Positions 40,160-50,775 of a DNA stretch of 64,000 nucleotides are shown here, piece by piece. Position 1 is the first letter of the stretch, and each line of letters begins with the position of its first letter. A program made the position numbers and the translations under genes. This DNA is from Mesorhizobium australicum WSM2073 (GTDB taxonomy: Bacteria > Pseudomonadota > Alphaproteobacteria > Rhizobiales > Rhizobiaceae): positions 3,920,001 to 3,984,000 of the forward strand of contig NC_019973.1 in NCBI RefSeq assembly GCF_000230995.2. Direction: 5' to 3'. The notes below the pieces were generated by a model. It was not told the origin of the DNA, searched no databases, and was given only the letters and a program-made list of their open reading frames with translations.

Positions 40160-40354
40160 TCCGAGGTGGCCTCCGGCTCCTGCCGGGGGCCACCTCTATC
40201 GGTTGCCATAAGCCGGCGAGCCATGTGGCGCTCGCAATCGCAGCGCGAAGCCAAAGTCCCGAGTGCGGGACGTCTGTTTACGTTACCGGCCGAGATTCGT
40301 TGTTTCCACTTTTGGTTGCTGTACTCTGTAAAAGCAACCTGTTCGGTGTTTACG

Positions 40355-41533
40355 ATGCATCTCGTTTCCGCAAATGCCGGCGCGCAAAAGGTGACGGCCC
40401 CGTCGGTGCTGGATTCCCAGCACGGCTCGGTTCGGCCACTCGCCGCCGAAGATCTCGAGCGCGTCGCGGCACTCTTCCTGACGAAGTTTCGCCGCCGCCG
40501 GCGTCACCTCCTCGATCGCGCTATCGAGGAGACGGCCGAATACATGAGAAAGATCTATCTTGACCCCGCCGGCCAGCCCGGTGCGAGCGCTCTTGTCCAG
40601 ATCAACCGGCAGGGGGATCTGGGCGGGTTCCTCGGCGTCCTGAAAGCCCGTTACGAGTTCAACGGCGCTGGATTGAATGCGGCGATCATCGGTCCGTTCA
40701 TGGCCGACACTGGCGCCGACGATGGCTCGGCAGGACCGCAATTGCTGCGCGCCTTGCACCAAGGCGAATTCGATCTGCAACTGACGGATTCGGCCAACCG
40801 GGTCTCCCTGGCCTTCGCGCGACCGATGAAATACCAGCTCCTGCCGGTCCATTGCCTGGGATGGACCTGCATCTTCCGGCCAGCCGCGATGGCCGCCGCC
40901 GCGCTGCACCGTAAATGGCCCGGCCTGCCTCGCTTGGCACTCGATCCCTGTGCGAGAGCATTCGACGCTGTCGCGAAGCGAAGGTTCGGATCGCCTTTCC
41001 AGGCTTCATCGTCGCATCGGGTCCATGCCGAGCCGATCAATGCCGCGCAGTTTGCCGAGCGGTTGCCGACCCTTCTCTCCGATTACGCTCTTCGGCCGAG
41101 TTGGAAGGACGGCGAACTGCCGCGGCTGCTCGCGCTGGCGGCCGAGAAGCGGGCCGACGGACCACTTCATTTCGGCGGGACTTACGATGAGACAGGCAAA
41201 ATGCTCGGTTGCTATGCCTTTTACGGCCGGGTCGGAGACATGGCGGTCCTGCTGCAAATCCAGGCTTCCGGACACCACTGGGGCGCGACGCTGGACGGCC
41301 TCGTCGCGGCAGCGCGGGATATGGGCTGCGCAGGCATAACCGGGCAGACCCAGGACAAGTTCATGCCTCACCTCTTCGGCTACAGGAATGTCTTCTTCCG
41401 CTATGCCGGCGGAACGATGGTCCGCTCGCGAATCGCCGAGGTCACGCAAGCGGTCCGCTCCGGCGACATCGCTATCGGCGGCTTGATGGGCGACCGCTGG
41501 ACCCGCCTGAGTTCAGACGACTTCGGCCGCTGA
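40355..41533 (+). CDS. GNAT-fold-like protein of unknown function
   Basis: 392 residues from ATG 40355. The start VRPLAAEDLERVAALFLTKF looks like an acetyltransferase N-terminus, and a later strand-helix block GCYAFYGRVGDMAVLLQIQA with AARDMGCAGITGQ resembles a second acetyltransferase half. No strict acetyl-CoA loop is seen. Soluble, no signal peptide. It may be a tandem degenerate GNAT; the job is unknown. It follows the exporter by about 195 bp. Confidence 0.5.
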   Translation: MHLVSANAGAQKVTAPSVLDSQHGSVRPLAAEDLERVAALFLTKFRRRRRHLLDRAIEETAEYMRKIYLDPAGQPGASALVQINRQGDLGGFLGVLKARYEFNGAGLNAAIIGPFMADTGADDGSAGPQLLRALHQGEFDLQLTDSANRVSLAFARPMKYQLLPVHCLGWTCIFRPAAMAAAALHRKWPGLPRLALDPCARAFDAVAKRRFGSPFQASSSHRVHAEPINAAQFAERLPTLLSDYALRPSWKDGELPRLLALAAEKRADGPLHFGGTYDETGKMLGCYAFYGRVGDMAVLLQIQASGHHWGATLDGLVAAARDMGCAGITGQTQDKFMPHLFGYRNVFFRYAGGTMVRSRIAEVTQAVRSGDIAIGGLMGDRWTRLSSDDFGR

Positions 41534-41710
41534 TCGTCGTCAACCACCTGTTCGTCGGCTCCGCTGGCCGCTTGCCCTCTCACGGCGGGGTCTTGCGCCA
41601 GCTGAGGCGTGCCGGCCCGGTCTTTTCATTCCAGCCGCCATGTTCTATGTCTGCGGCACGGCGCGGGGGCGCATCTTGTCAATCATAAAGGCATCCGGTA
41701 CGCCCCGCTC

Positions 41711-43084
41711 ATGACAGTTACCGTTCGTTTCGCCCCGTCACCGACCGGCCGCATCCATATCGGCAATGCGCGCACCGCTCTGTTCAACTGGCTGTTTGCC
41801 CTCAACAACAAGGGCCGCTTCATCCAGCGCTTCGACGACACCGACATCGCCCGCTCGAAGCAGGAATTCGCCGACGCCATCCTTTACGACCTGCACTGGC
41901 TGGGCATTTTCCCGGATGCCACCGAGTATCAGTCGCGGCGCTTCGAAATCTATGACGCGGCGGTGGAGCGGCTGAAGGCGGCGGGCGTTCTTTACGCCTG
42001 CTACGAAACGCCGGAAGAACTCGATCTCAGGCGCAAGGTGCGCCGCACGCGGGGCCTGCCGCCGGTCTATGGCCGCGAGGCATTGGCGCTGACGACAGAG
42101 CAGGTGGCCGAATATCAGGCCGATGGACGCCGGCCCCACTGGCGTTTCCTGCTGCCCAATTTCTCCGGCGATCCGCTGCAGCCGGAGCGCACCGAGATCC
42201 GCTGGGACGATTTGGTGCGTGGCGAGGAGATGGTGGATCTGGCCTCGCTGTCCGATCCGGTGCTGGTGCGTGAGGACGGCACCTATCTCTACACGCTGCC
42301 CTCCGTCGTCGACGACATGGAGATGGGTGTCAGCCATGTCATCCGCGGCGACGATCATGTCACGAACACCGGCGTGCAAATCGCCCTGTTCAAGGCGCTG
42401 GGTGCCGAGCCGCCCGTCTTCGGCCACCACAATCTCCTGACCACCGTCTCGGGCGAGGGGCTGTCGAAGCGCACCGGCGCACTTTCCATCGAGAGCCTGC
42501 GCGAAGACGGCATCGAGCCGATGGCCGTCGCTTCGCTGGCCGTACTGGTCGGCACGTCGGAAAATGTCGCGGCCGCGCATGACCTGACCGAACTCGCCGG
42601 CCATTTCGACCCGGCCGCGACCTCGAAATCGTCGTCCAAGTTCGATCCGGCCGAACTGTTCGTGCTCAACCGGGTGCTGCTGCATCACATGCCGTTCGAC
42701 GAGGCGCGGGACCGGCTGATGGTGCTGGGTATTTCCGGCGAACAGGCCGAACCATTCTGGCTGGCGGTGCGCGGCAATCTCGACCGACTAGCCGATGCGG
42801 TTGCCTGGTGGCGCGTCCTGCGCGAAGGGCCGCGGGAGAAGCCCGACTTTTCCGACGACGACCGCGATTTTCTGCACCAGGCGCTCGATCTCCTGCCTGA
42901 GGAGCCGTGGAACGGGACGGTCTGGAAGGATTGGACCGGCAAGATCAGGGAAGCGACCGGCCGCAAGGGCAAGGCGCTGTTCATGCCGCTCAGGCTTGCC
43001 CTTACTGGACTGCCTTCGGGGCCGGAGCTTGCAGATCTATTGCCCCTGATGGGTCGGGAAGGAACGTTGGCCCGACGACCCTGA
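41711..43084 (+). CDS. gltX: Glutamyl-tRNA synthetase
   Basis: 457 residues. The class I signature HIGN is in [16 protein letters not shown], and the KMSKS-type loop is [11 protein letters not shown]. The short length and [11 protein letters not shown] start suit the second GluRS found in rhizobia. These organisms normally also need indirect Gln-tRNA formation, but that cannot be tested here. The last 83 bp overlap the convergent DUF2865 gene. Confidence 0.93.
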   Translation: MTVTVRFAPSPTGRIHIGNARTALFNWLFALNNKGRFIQRFDDTDIARSKQEFADAILYDLHWLGIFPDATEYQSRRFEIYDAAVERLKAAGVLYACYETPEELDLRRKVRRTRGLPPVYGREALALTTEQVAEYQADGRRPHWRFLLPNFSGDPLQPERTEIRWDDLVRGEEMVDLASLSDPVLVREDGTYLYTLPSVVDDMEMGVSHVIRGDDHVTNTGVQIALFKALGAEPPVFGHHNLLTTVSGEGLSKRTGALSIESLREDGIEPMAVASLAVLVGTSENVAAAHDLTELAGHFDPAATSKSSSKFDPAELFVLNRVLLHHMPFDEARDRLMVLGISGEQAEPFWLAVRGNLDRLADAVAWWRVLREGPREKPDFSDDDRDFLHQALDLLPEEPWNGTVWKDWTGKIREATGRKGKALFMPLRLALTGLPSGPELADLLPLMGREGTLARRP

Positions 43085-44201
43085 CCTTGCGCTGGTCCGG
43101 AGGCACGGCAGAAACCGGCGATGTCACAGGCTTGGCCGAGAGGCGCTTGATGGCCTCACGGTCGAGCCCGCCGTCCCTGTTGGCCAGGGTCTCCGGGTCG
43201 GCACCCGGATCGGGCTTTAAGGCCGGCACCGGAACGAGCGGTGCCGCTTCCGGTTCGGGCTGTGACTGTTGGGGGCTTGGCGAGTTGCCGCCAATGATCT
43301 GGAAATTCTGCGCGGCGTTGCAGCCGCACGCGGGCGGCCGCGACATGTCGGGCTGCTTGTAGAGATAGGCGGTCGGCAATTCGCCGTAGGGCCTGCCGGT
43401 GACCGATGACATCATCGATGCCGAATCATCGTCCATGCCGCGCGAATAGAAGACCTGCATCTCGGTGCCGGGGCAGGCTGATTCGCAATTCTTCTGGTCG
43501 CGCTCGAAATCGCCGGCCGAGGCGGCGTTCGACATGGGGAAGAAATAGCCGTCGCAAGTGCGCACGCAACTGGTGTGGAATTCGCCGCCGCTGCTCGCAA
43601 CGTCCGGACTGCCGGGCTGGTTCAGGACGCGGCCGACATCGCGTTCCTCCCCGGAATCGTCAGGCTGGTCCAATGTATCGATCTGACGGTCGTCGCCGCC
43701 GAAAAGCTGGTCGAAGAGATTGGCATTGCCTCCATCTTCACGATTCGCTTCCAGCGGAGGCTCGCGGCGCGGCGCAACCGCATCGTCACGACAGTCATTG
43801 GCATCGAGCGCCGCCAGGATACGGCCCCGGTCGCGGCGTGAACTGCCGCCGGCGAGTTGGGCGCGCTTGGCTTGCAGACTGTCGAGATTGGCGCTCATGC
43901 GCTCGATGGTGGCGTTGAGCCCGGCGCACCGGTTGATGTTGCGGGAAAATAGTGAAAACCCGCAACCGGCATTGTCCGCCTGGCTGCGGGCCTTGGAGAT
44001 CTGTTCGCGCTGCCGGTAGATGGCCGCATCGTATTTGCGGATCATTGCCGGACCGCCGCCGCCACGCGAAGCCGCGGCGAGCTCGGCCTCCAGTTGACGG
44101 CAGACCCGCGAAGCGGCCTGCGGCTCGCTGACCACGGCGCCGGACAGCAGAAGGCCAAGCAGCACGGCAGCATGCGCCTGCTTCAAACCTCCGCTCGCCA
44201 T
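43002..44201 (-). CDS. DUF2865 secreted protein
   Basis: 399 residues. A signal sequence ([19 protein letters not shown]) is followed by a short coiled coil, then a cysteine-containing core [19 protein letters not shown] with [17 protein letters not shown] and a proline-rich tail. This matches DUF2865, a rhizobial periplasmic family of unknown role. The six or more cysteines suggest disulfides. The tail overlaps gltX by 83 bp. Confidence 0.82.
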   Translation of the reverse strand: MASGGLKQAHAAVLLGLLLSGAVVSEPQAASRVCRQLEAELAAASRGGGGPAMIRKYDAAIYRQREQISKARSQADNAGCGFSLFSRNINRCAGLNATIERMSANLDSLQAKRAQLAGGSSRRDRGRILAALDANDCRDDAVAPRREPPLEANREDGGNANLFDQLFGGDDRQIDTLDQPDDSGEERDVGRVLNQPGSPDVASSGGEFHTSCVRTCDGYFFPMSNAASAGDFERDQKNCESACPGTEMQVFYSRGMDDDSASMMSSVTGRPYGELPTAYLYKQPDMSRPPACGCNAAQNFQIIGGNSPSPQQSQPEPEAAPLVPVPALKPDPGADPETLANRDGGLDREAIKRLSAKPVTSPVSAVPPDQRKVRVVGPTFLPDPSGAIDLQAPAPKAVQ

Positions 44202-44344
44202 CCGCCTCGATCCCGCTTGCCTGTGGTCGCCAAGGCTACCCCGTTCGCGGTTAAGCGTCTATTTCGGAAGTTGCTTAGTTGCCGGCTGAAAAAAGCCGCG
44301 CGCATTCGGTGTGCCCATCAGTCCGGCAATGGCCGGGTGGGCCA

Positions 44345-45022
44345 TCAGAACTTGTAGTTCATCCCGATCCTGACGGTACTGAACGTGTTGTCGAAAGTCG
44401 TATTGGAGTTGGGCGCGTAGTTGATCGTCTGATCCCGCAGGTCGACATATCGGTATTCGGCATTTGCCGACCAATGATCGGTGATTGCCTGCTCCAGCCC
44501 GGCGCCAATCGTCCAGCCAATTTTGGTGTTCTTTTCGGAATAGCTGTCGGCCGGGCCATCGAGATACTGGTTCTCGACACCTCCGATAGCGAGGCCGCCG
44601 GTCCCGTAGACAAGGGTGCTGCCGAACGCATAGCCTGCCCTGGCGCTGATCGATCCGAACCAATCCACCCTGGTGTCGTAGACATCGCCTCCGCCGACAT
44701 TGACCTCGTCGGAATGCCCCTTGATATCGGCGCCCGAAATATCGGCCTCGATCCCCAGAACCGCGGAATTGACCTGGTAATTGTAGCCGATCTGGACACC
44801 GCCCAGAAAGCCGTCGATGTCGTAGTCCTGCGTGCCCCGGATCGCTGGCGTATTTGGCAGGTTGTAGGTCGCGTCGGTTTTGCCGAAACCATAGCCGAGA
44901 TGCCCGCCGACATAGACGCCGGACCAGTCATGCGCGGCCGGGCCCAGCCCGATGGCGTCGGCGGCGAACGCCTGTCCGCCAATCACAGTCAGCATTGCCG
45001 AAGCCAGCAACAGGGCTCTCAT
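44345..45022 (-). CDS. Omp25/31-like outer membrane beta-barrel protein
   Basis: 225 residues from ATG 45022. Signal peptide to QAFAADA, then alternating beta strands with the family start WSGVYVGGHLGYGFG and end FSTVRIGMNYKF. The terminal Phe is the usual signal for barrel assembly. Similar 8-strand porin-like proteins (Omp25, RopB) are abundant in rhizobial and Brucella outer membranes. Confidence 0.87.
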   Translation of the reverse strand: MRALLLASAMLTVIGGQAFAADAIGLGPAAHDWSGVYVGGHLGYGFGKTDATYNLPNTPAIRGTQDYDIDGFLGGVQIGYNYQVNSAVLGIEADISGADIKGHSDEVNVGGGDVYDTRVDWFGSISARAGYAFGSTLVYGTGGLAIGGVENQYLDGPADSYSEKNTKIGWTIGAGLEQAITDHWSANAEYRYVDLRDQTINYAPNSNTTFDNTFSTVRIGMNYKF

Positions 45023-45073
45023 GACATTTTCACCGCCCAATCAGACGGCGTGACCATATCAAATTGACCTGGT

Positions 45074-45111
45074 CCGAGAAATCCGCATTCGTCCGATGCC
45101 GGATTTCTCGG
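45074..45111 (-). terminator. Hairpin between malic enzyme and Omp25-like gene
   Basis: 12-bp arms CCGAGAAATCCG / CGGATTTCTCGG (45074-45085, 45100-45111) with inner GCAT / ATGC. It is downstream of the malic enzyme and upstream of the Omp gene, both on the minus strand. No U-run, so it may also be a processing or regulatory element. Confidence 0.45.
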
Positions 45112-45215
45112 TTAAGAGTTGTCGGCTCGCAACACTCGATTCCGACAATGCGTTCCGTGACGCGTCGCCGCCACACCTCAATCGGGGCCGGATCAATCGG
45201 ATCGCGACCGCCGGT

Positions 45216-47540
45216 TCAGTCCAGATTGGCGATCGCCTGGGCCTTGTGCGCGGCTTCGACCACCGCCAGCGCCGTCATGTTGACGACGCCGCGCGAGGTC
45301 ACCGAGGGTGTCAATATGTGCGCCGGCTTGTCGGTGCCGAGAAGGATGGGGCCGACATGCAAGGCATCCATCATGGCCCGCAGCGCCGTCAGCGTGATGT
45401 TGGCCGAATCGAGGTTCGGGAACACCAGGAGATTGGCTTCGCCCTTCAGGCGCGAATGCGGATAGACGCGCTGGCGCAGATGCTCCGACAAAGCGGAATC
45501 GGCGTGCATTTCGCCGTCGCACTGCAGCTCCGGCGCGATGCGCGCCAGAATCGCCGCGGCCTGACGCATCTTCAGCGCGCTCGGCGAATCGCGCGAGCCG
45601 AAATCCGAATGCGACAAGAGTGCCGCCTTCGGCTCGATGCCGAAACGCTGGATTTCTTCCGCCGCCAGCACGGTCATCTCGGCGATCTCGTCGGCCGTCG
45701 GGTCGACGGAGACGTGGGTGTCGGTAAGGAAGATGATGCCGCGTTGCGAGATCAGCATGGATAGCGTGGACAGGTCCCGGTCCTTGATGCCGGTGCGCGG
45801 CCCTATGATCAGCGTCACATTGCGCAGATGCCGCTCGAAACGGCCTTCGAGGCCGCAGACCATGGCGTCGGCATCGCCGCGCTTCAGCGCAAGTGCGGCG
45901 ATCACCGTGTTGTCGGTGCGCACCATGGTACGCGCGGCCTCCGTCGTCACGCCGCGGCGGCCGGCGAGTTCGATCAGGAGGTCGACATAGTGGCGGTAGC
46001 GCGGATCGTCCTCCGGGTTGATCAGGCCGAAATCGACCCCGGGCTTGATACGCAGGCCATAGCGCTTCAGCCTGACCTCGATGACGTGCGGGCGGCCGAT
46101 CAGGATCGGCTCGGCGATGCCTTCCTCAAGCACAACCTGGGCGGCACGCAGTACGCGCTCGTCCTCGCCGTCGGCGTAGATGACGCGCTTGGCGCTGGAG
46201 GCCTTGGCGGAAGAGAACACCGGCTTCATCACCAGGCCGGAGCGGAAGACGAAGCGGTTGAGCTTGTCGATATAGGCGGCGAAGTCGGTGATCGGCCGTG
46301 TCGCCACACCGGTGTCGCAGGCTGCCTTGGCCACCGCCGGCGCAATGCGCAGGATGAGGCGCGGATCGAAGGGCGAGGGGATCAGGAATTCGGGTCCGAA
46401 GACCGGCGTCTCGCTGGAATAGGCGCGCGCGGCGACATCGGAAGGCTCTTCGCGGGCAAGGGCGGCGATGGCCCGCACCGCCGCCATCTTCATCTCCTCG
46501 TTGATGGCGCTGGCGCCGCAGTCGAGCGCACCCCTGAAGATGTAGGGGAAGCAAAGCACGTTGTTGACCTGATTGGGAAAATCGGACCGTCCGGTGCAGA
46601 TCATGGCGTCTGGACGGGCCGCGCGCGCCACTTCCGGCATGATCTCCGGATTGGGATTGGCCAGCGCCAGGATCAGCGGCTTCGGTGCCATGTGTTGCAG
46701 CAGTTCCGGCTTCAGCACGCCGGCGGCGGAGAGACCGAGGAAAACATCGGCGCCCGTTATGACGTCGGCCAGGGTGCGCGCGTCGGTGTCCTTCACATAA
46801 GGATCTTTCCAACGGTCCATCTCGTCGACACGGCCCTTGTAAGCGACGCCGAACCGGTCGGTGACCCAGATGTTTTCGACGCGCACGCCGAGGGAAACGA
46901 GAAGATTGAGACAGGCTAGTGCGGCAGCACCCGCGCCGGAGGTGACGACCTTGATGTCCGAAATGGTCTTGCCGGCGAATTCCAGCCCGTTGAGCACGGC
47001 AGCGGCAACGATGATGGCGGTCCCGTGCTGATCGTCATGGAACACCGGTATGCTCATGCGAGCCTTCAGGCGTTCCTCGACCTCGAAACACTCCGGCGCC
47101 TTGATGTCCTCGAGGTTGATGCCGCCGAAGGTCGGCTCCAGAGCGGCGACGGTTTCGACCATGCGCTCGATTTCCGGCGCGTCGATCTCGATGTCGAAGA
47201 CGTCGATGCCGGCGAACTTCTTGAACAGGACCGCCTTGCCCTCCATCACCGGCTTGGAGGCGAGCGGCCCGATATTGCCGAGGCCGAGCACGGCCGAGCC
47301 GTTTGATACGACACCGACCAGGTTGGCGCGCGCCGTGTAGTCGGCGGCCGTCGCCGGATTGTCGCGGATTTCGAGGCAAGGGGCGGCGACGCCGGGCGAA
47401 TAAGCGAGCGCCAGGTCGCGCTGGTTGCCGAGCGGCTTGGTCGCCTGGATCTCGAGCTTTCCCGGCGTCGGGTGCTTGTGGAAATAGAGCGCGGCTTCGT
47501 CGAGGTCCGAACGTGCCGTTTTCTTGTTCTCGCCTTCCAT
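45216..47540 (-). CDS. Malic enzyme with C-terminal phosphotransacetylase-like domain
   Basis: 774 residues. Converts malate to pyruvate with NAD(P). N-terminal malic domain [19 protein letters not shown] with [10 protein letters not shown], metal-site block [14 protein letters not shown](P)-binding [13 protein letters not shown]. From about residue 440 a phosphate-acetyltransferase-like domain follows; in rhizobial enzymes it is regulatory and has no known transferase activity. Rhizobia have an NAD form (Dme) and an NADP form (Tme); I cannot tell which this is, so no symbol is given. ATG 47540 has AGGAG nine bases upstream. Confidence 0.93.
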   Translation of the reverse strand: MEGENKKTARSDLDEAALYFHKHPTPGKLEIQATKPLGNQRDLALAYSPGVAAPCLEIRDNPATAADYTARANLVGVVSNGSAVLGLGNIGPLASKPVMEGKAVLFKKFAGIDVFDIEIDAPEIERMVETVAALEPTFGGINLEDIKAPECFEVEERLKARMSIPVFHDDQHGTAIIVAAAVLNGLEFAGKTISDIKVVTSGAGAAALACLNLLVSLGVRVENIWVTDRFGVAYKGRVDEMDRWKDPYVKDTDARTLADVITGADVFLGLSAAGVLKPELLQHMAPKPLILALANPNPEIMPEVARAARPDAMICTGRSDFPNQVNNVLCFPYIFRGALDCGASAINEEMKMAAVRAIAALAREEPSDVAARAYSSETPVFGPEFLIPSPFDPRLILRIAPAVAKAACDTGVATRPITDFAAYIDKLNRFVFRSGLVMKPVFSSAKASSAKRVIYADGEDERVLRAAQVVLEEGIAEPILIGRPHVIEVRLKRYGLRIKPGVDFGLINPEDDPRYRHYVDLLIELAGRRGVTTEAARTMVRTDNTVIAALALKRGDADAMVCGLEGRFERHLRNVTLIIGPRTGIKDRDLSTLSMLISQRGIIFLTDTHVSVDPTADEIAEMTVLAAEEIQRFGIEPKAALLSHSDFGSRDSPSALKMRQAAAILARIAPELQCDGEMHADSALSEHLRQRVYPHSRLKGEANLLVFPNLDSANITLTALRAMMDALHVGPILLGTDKPAHILTPSVTSRGVVNMTALAVVEAAHKAQAIANLD

Positions 47541-47715
47541 GCGGCCGCTCCTCGAAACCTGCTTCGGGAGTCCTTTTAGCATGAGGCCAAGGTTTTTCGC
47601 GACGCTAATTGACGCGCCGGCATCTTTAAGCGCCAGCGCATCGAAAATCTCTGGATGTCAGACACTTACGGCTGTTACATGCCGGATGTTTCGCGCCGCT
47701 TTGCCGACATTTCGG

Positions 47716-48495
47716 TCAGAAAGCGCTGACGTAGAGACCGCCATCGACGGGTATATTCTGCCCGGTCAGGTAGCCGGCATGGACCGAGCAGAGGAAGGCG
47801 CAGATCTGGCCGAATTCCTCCGGCGTGCCGAGCCGTTTGGCCGGCACGTCGGCACTGATGCGGGTCTTGCGCGCCGCGGCCGCCTTGGGATCCTCCGGCG
47901 TGCCAGCCTCATGCGGGCCGCGCAGTCGGTCAGTGTCGAGCTTGCCGGGCAAGAGACTGTTGATGGTCACGTTGCGCTCGATCACCGTGCGCGCCACGCC
48001 GGCGAGAAACGAGGTCAGGCCGGCGCGCGCGCCCGACGACAGGTCGAGGCCGGGTATGGGGACGTAGACCGATAGCGAGGTGATGTTGACGATGCGGCCG
48101 AAGCCGCGCGCAGCCATGCCGTCAATGACCGCCTGCACCAGTTCGATCGGCGTCACCATGTTCTGGGTCACGCCTTCGAGGATTTTGCCGCGATCGAGTT
48201 CGCGGAAATCGCGCAATGGCGGTCCGCCATTGTTGTTGACGAGGATGTCGGGTTCCGGACAGGCGGCGAGCAGCGCTTTCTGTATCTCCGGCTTAGAAAC
48301 GTCGCCGACCACTTCCGTCACCGTCACGCCATGGCGCTGGCGCAGTTCCGCGGCGGTTTTCGCGACCAGCTCCGGATTGCGCCCATTGACGACGATGTCG
48401 CAGCCCGCCTCGGCCAGCGCCATGGCGCAGCCACGGCCAAGCCCCTTGCTCGAAGCGCAGACGATGGCCTTCTTTCCGCGGATACCGAGATCCAT
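47716..48495 (-). CDS. Atypical short-chain dehydrogenase/reductase without YxxxK
   Basis: 259 residues. Rossmann start CASSKGLGRG departs from the classical TGxxxGxG, and NNAG is replaced by NNNGGPP. Aligned with FabG, Ser140 is kept, but the catalytic Tyr is Ser153 and the Lys is Arg157 (motif DLSSGARAGL). This is a recognised FabG-like SDR subgroup with a non-canonical tetrad. Activity and substrate unknown. ATG 48495 has AGGAG eight bases upstream; the gene diverges from the phosphoesterase. Confidence 0.85.
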   Translation of the reverse strand: MDLGIRGKKAIVCASSKGLGRGCAMALAEAGCDIVVNGRNPELVAKTAAELRQRHGVTVTEVVGDVSKPEIQKALLAACPEPDILVNNNGGPPLRDFRELDRGKILEGVTQNMVTPIELVQAVIDGMAARGFGRIVNITSLSVYVPIPGLDLSSGARAGLTSFLAGVARTVIERNVTINSLLPGKLDTDRLRGPHEAGTPEDPKAAAARKTRISADVPAKRLGTPEEFGQICAFLCSVHAGYLTGQNIPVDGGLYVSAF

Positions 48496-48528
48496 GACGA
48501 TTTTCTCCTTTGATTTGCCCGGCAGGCT

Positions 48529-48567
48529 AGCGCTAGCGCTGGACCAATCGCAACCGTCATACGGTTG
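48529..48567. promoter_or_regulatory. Two palindromes in the SDR/phosphoesterase divergent promoter region
   Basis: AGCGCTAGCGCT (48529-48540) is a perfect palindrome, and CAACCGT-CAT-ACGGTTG (48551-48567) is a 7-3-7 inverted repeat. Both lie in the 120-bp gap between divergent genes and could be operators shared by both. Confidence 0.4.
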
Positions 48568-48615
48568 TTGCATGAATCGGGGCATAGGCTGCTCGAAAGC
48601 AAGGGTGAATCCGCG

Positions 48616-49431
48616 ATGTCAGGCCAAGAGCCCCGCACTTTCCGCAGCATGTTTATTTCCGATGTCCATCTGGGCTCGAAGGCGGCGAAGGCCGATTTCC
48701 TGATCGACTTCCTGCGCTACCACGACGCCGACATCATCTATCTGGTCGGCGATATCGTCGACGGCTGGCGCCTGAGGCGCAGCTGGCATTGGCCGCAAAG
48801 CCACAATGACGTCGTGCAGAAACTGCTGCGCAAGGCGCGCAAGGGCGCCTCGATCACCTATATCGCCGGCAATCACGACGAATTCGCCCGCCAGTTCCAG
48901 GGCGTGCATTTCGGCGGCATCGTCGTTGCCGACCGCGCCATCCATGAAACCGCCGATGGCCGGCGGCTGCTGGTCATCCATGGCGACCAGTTCGACACTG
49001 TAGTCCACAACCAGCGTTGGCTCGCTTATCTCGGCGACCATGCCTATGACGCCGCCATGCAAGTCAATCGGGTGATCACGCGGTTGCGCCAGCTGCTCGG
49101 CCTGCCTTACTGGTCGTTTTCGTCCTGGGCCAAGGTCAAGGTCAAGAAGGCGGTGAACTTCATCGGCTCGTTCCAGACAGTGCTCAGCGAGGAAGCGCGA
49201 CGCTCGCATGTCGACGGCGTCATCTGCGGGCATATCCACCATGCCGCCATCGAAAGCTATGGGGACGTACAATATATCAACACCGGCGACTGGGTGGAGA
49301 GCTGCACCGCCGTGGTCGAGCATTTCGACGGCCGCATGGAAATCCTGACCTGGGCGCATGTATTGCCTGAAGCGTTTGACGAGCCCTTCATCCCGCTGCT
49401 GATCGAGGACAGGGTGGTGCAGGCGGCCTGA
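48616..49431 (+). CDS. LpxH-like metallophosphoesterase
   Basis: 271 residues. Calcineurin-type metal ligands: FISDVHLG, YLVGDIVDGW, IAGNHDE, VIHGDQFD and GHIHH. The HWPQSHND and GDWVESCT segments match the UDP-2,3-diacylglucosamine hydrolase-related group. Most alphaproteobacteria use LpxI for that step, so the true substrate may differ. ATG 48616 follows the divergent promoter region. Confidence 0.82.
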   Translation: MSGQEPRTFRSMFISDVHLGSKAAKADFLIDFLRYHDADIIYLVGDIVDGWRLRRSWHWPQSHNDVVQKLLRKARKGASITYIAGNHDEFARQFQGVHFGGIVVADRAIHETADGRRLLVIHGDQFDTVVHNQRWLAYLGDHAYDAAMQVNRVITRLRQLLGLPYWSFSSWAKVKVKKAVNFIGSFQTVLSEEARRSHVDGVICGHIHHAAIESYGDVQYINTGDWVESCTAVVEHFDGRMEILTWAHVLPEAFDEPFIPLLIEDRVVQAA

Positions 49432-49560
49432 GGCGAAGCCGGCCCTGCAATTTCTGGTGTTAATCGACTGGTCCAGCCGGTTTCGTCCGGTTTTTGCTCA
49501 TGTTAAGGATCGGCTTGCGCTGCTCGCCGGTCGTTGAGCGCAGCGTCATTGGATCGATTC

Positions 49561-50775
49561 ATGCCGCTGCCACCGCTTTTGCCCGAACAACTCGTGAAGC
49601 CGAGCCGTTTTGAACTGCGCATGAGCCTGATCTTCGGCACGTTGTTCATATCGCTTGGTACCCATTTGCCCTATTTCCCGCTTTGGTTGCAGGCCAAGGG
49701 GTTTCATGCCGAGCAGATCGCCGTCATCCTGGCGGCGCCGATGTTCCTGCGCGTCGTAACGACGCCGCTGCTGACCACACTTGCGGATCGAGCCAGGGAC
49801 CGCGCCGATGTCTATGTCGTGCTCGTCGCCGCATCGCTGCTGCTGTCCGCGGGATACTTCCTGACCCCGACATACGCGACGGTGCTGGCGGTGTCGCTGG
49901 TGCTGACTATCGTCTGGACGCCACATTCGCCGATCGCCGATTCGCTGGCGCTCTCGGGCGTGCGCCGCTTCGGGGCCAATTACGCGAGCATGCGCAAATG
50001 GGGGTCGATCTGTTATCTCCTGGCCAATGTCGCCGGCGGTTTCATCCTGGCGGCCAGTGGCCCTGGAGCCGTCCCGGTGATCATATTCCTTGCCCTTGGC
50101 GCGGCACTCATCGCAGGCCTGCTGGCACCGCGCATGGGACGGCCGCGAAAGGCCTCGCCGCTGTCGGCAGTGGAAATCCAGCACGCGGCGCCAAGCCTGT
50201 TCAACGCTTATTTCCTCTCCTTCACCCTTGGCGTCGGCATCATTACAGCCAGCCACGCCTTCCTCTACGGTTTCGTTTCCATTTACTGGAAATCGATCGG
50301 CATCAGCGATTCCGTTGTCGGCCTGCTGTGGGCGTGGGGCGTGGTGTCGGAAGTCTGCATGTTTGTGTTTTTCAATCGCATTTTCGCCTCCGTGTCTGTC
50401 GTCAAGGTGATGGTGATTGCCGGCATTGGATCCGTTGTGCGCTGGATCATCTTTCCACTGATATGGCCGCTCGGCCTCGGCATCGCCGGCTTCTTTGCCG
50501 TGCAGTCGCTGCATTCGGTGTCTGTCGCAATGGTGCTGATCGGCCTGCAGAAAATGATCGGCGAGACCGTCTCCGAAGAGCGCACGGGTGCCGCGCAAGG
50601 CATCGCCTATTTCTTCAACGGCTTCTTCATGGCCGCCGTTACGCTTGTTTCCGGCCCGCTCTATGACCGTCTCGGTGTCGATGGATTCCTGGCGATGATC
50701 CCGATCGCGATCGTCGGCCTTATGCTGATCGGGTTTGCCGCGCGCTCAGCCCCACAGAGCCCGGTCCGGGGGTGA
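49561..50775 (+). CDS. MFS transporter, phenylpropionate-permease-like (MFS_1-like)
   Basis: 404 residues from ATG 49561 (an in-frame TTG at 49534 is less likely). Twelve hydrophobic segments. The start LIFGTLFISLGTHLPYFPLW and the loop SGVRRFGANYASMRKWGSICY are typical of the HcaT/PPP family. The substrate cannot be told. The 3' end overlaps the epimerase gene by 30 bp in convergent orientation. Confidence 0.85.
   Translation: MPLPPLLPEQLVKPSRFELRMSLIFGTLFISLGTHLPYFPLWLQAKGFHAEQIAVILAAPMFLRVVTTPLLTTLADRARDRADVYVVLVAASLLLSAGYFLTPTYATVLAVSLVLTIVWTPHSPIADSLALSGVRRFGANYASMRKWGSICYLLANVAGGFILAASGPGAVPVIIFLALGAALIAGLLAPRMGRPRKASPLSAVEIQHAAPSLFNAYFLSFTLGVGIITASHAFLYGFVSIYWKSIGISDSVVGLLWAWGVVSEVCMFVFFNRIFASVSVVKVMVIAGIGSVVRWIIFPLIWPLGLGIAGFFAVQSLHSVSVAMVLIGLQKMIGETVSEERTGAAQGIAYFFNGFFMAAVTLVSGPLYDRLGVDGFLAMIPIAIVGLMLIGFAARSAPQSPVRG

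Noticed and set aside
45828-46919. 363-codon + strand frame inside the malic enzyme gene
   Set aside because: Antisense shadow; the minus strand holds intact malic enzyme motifs.
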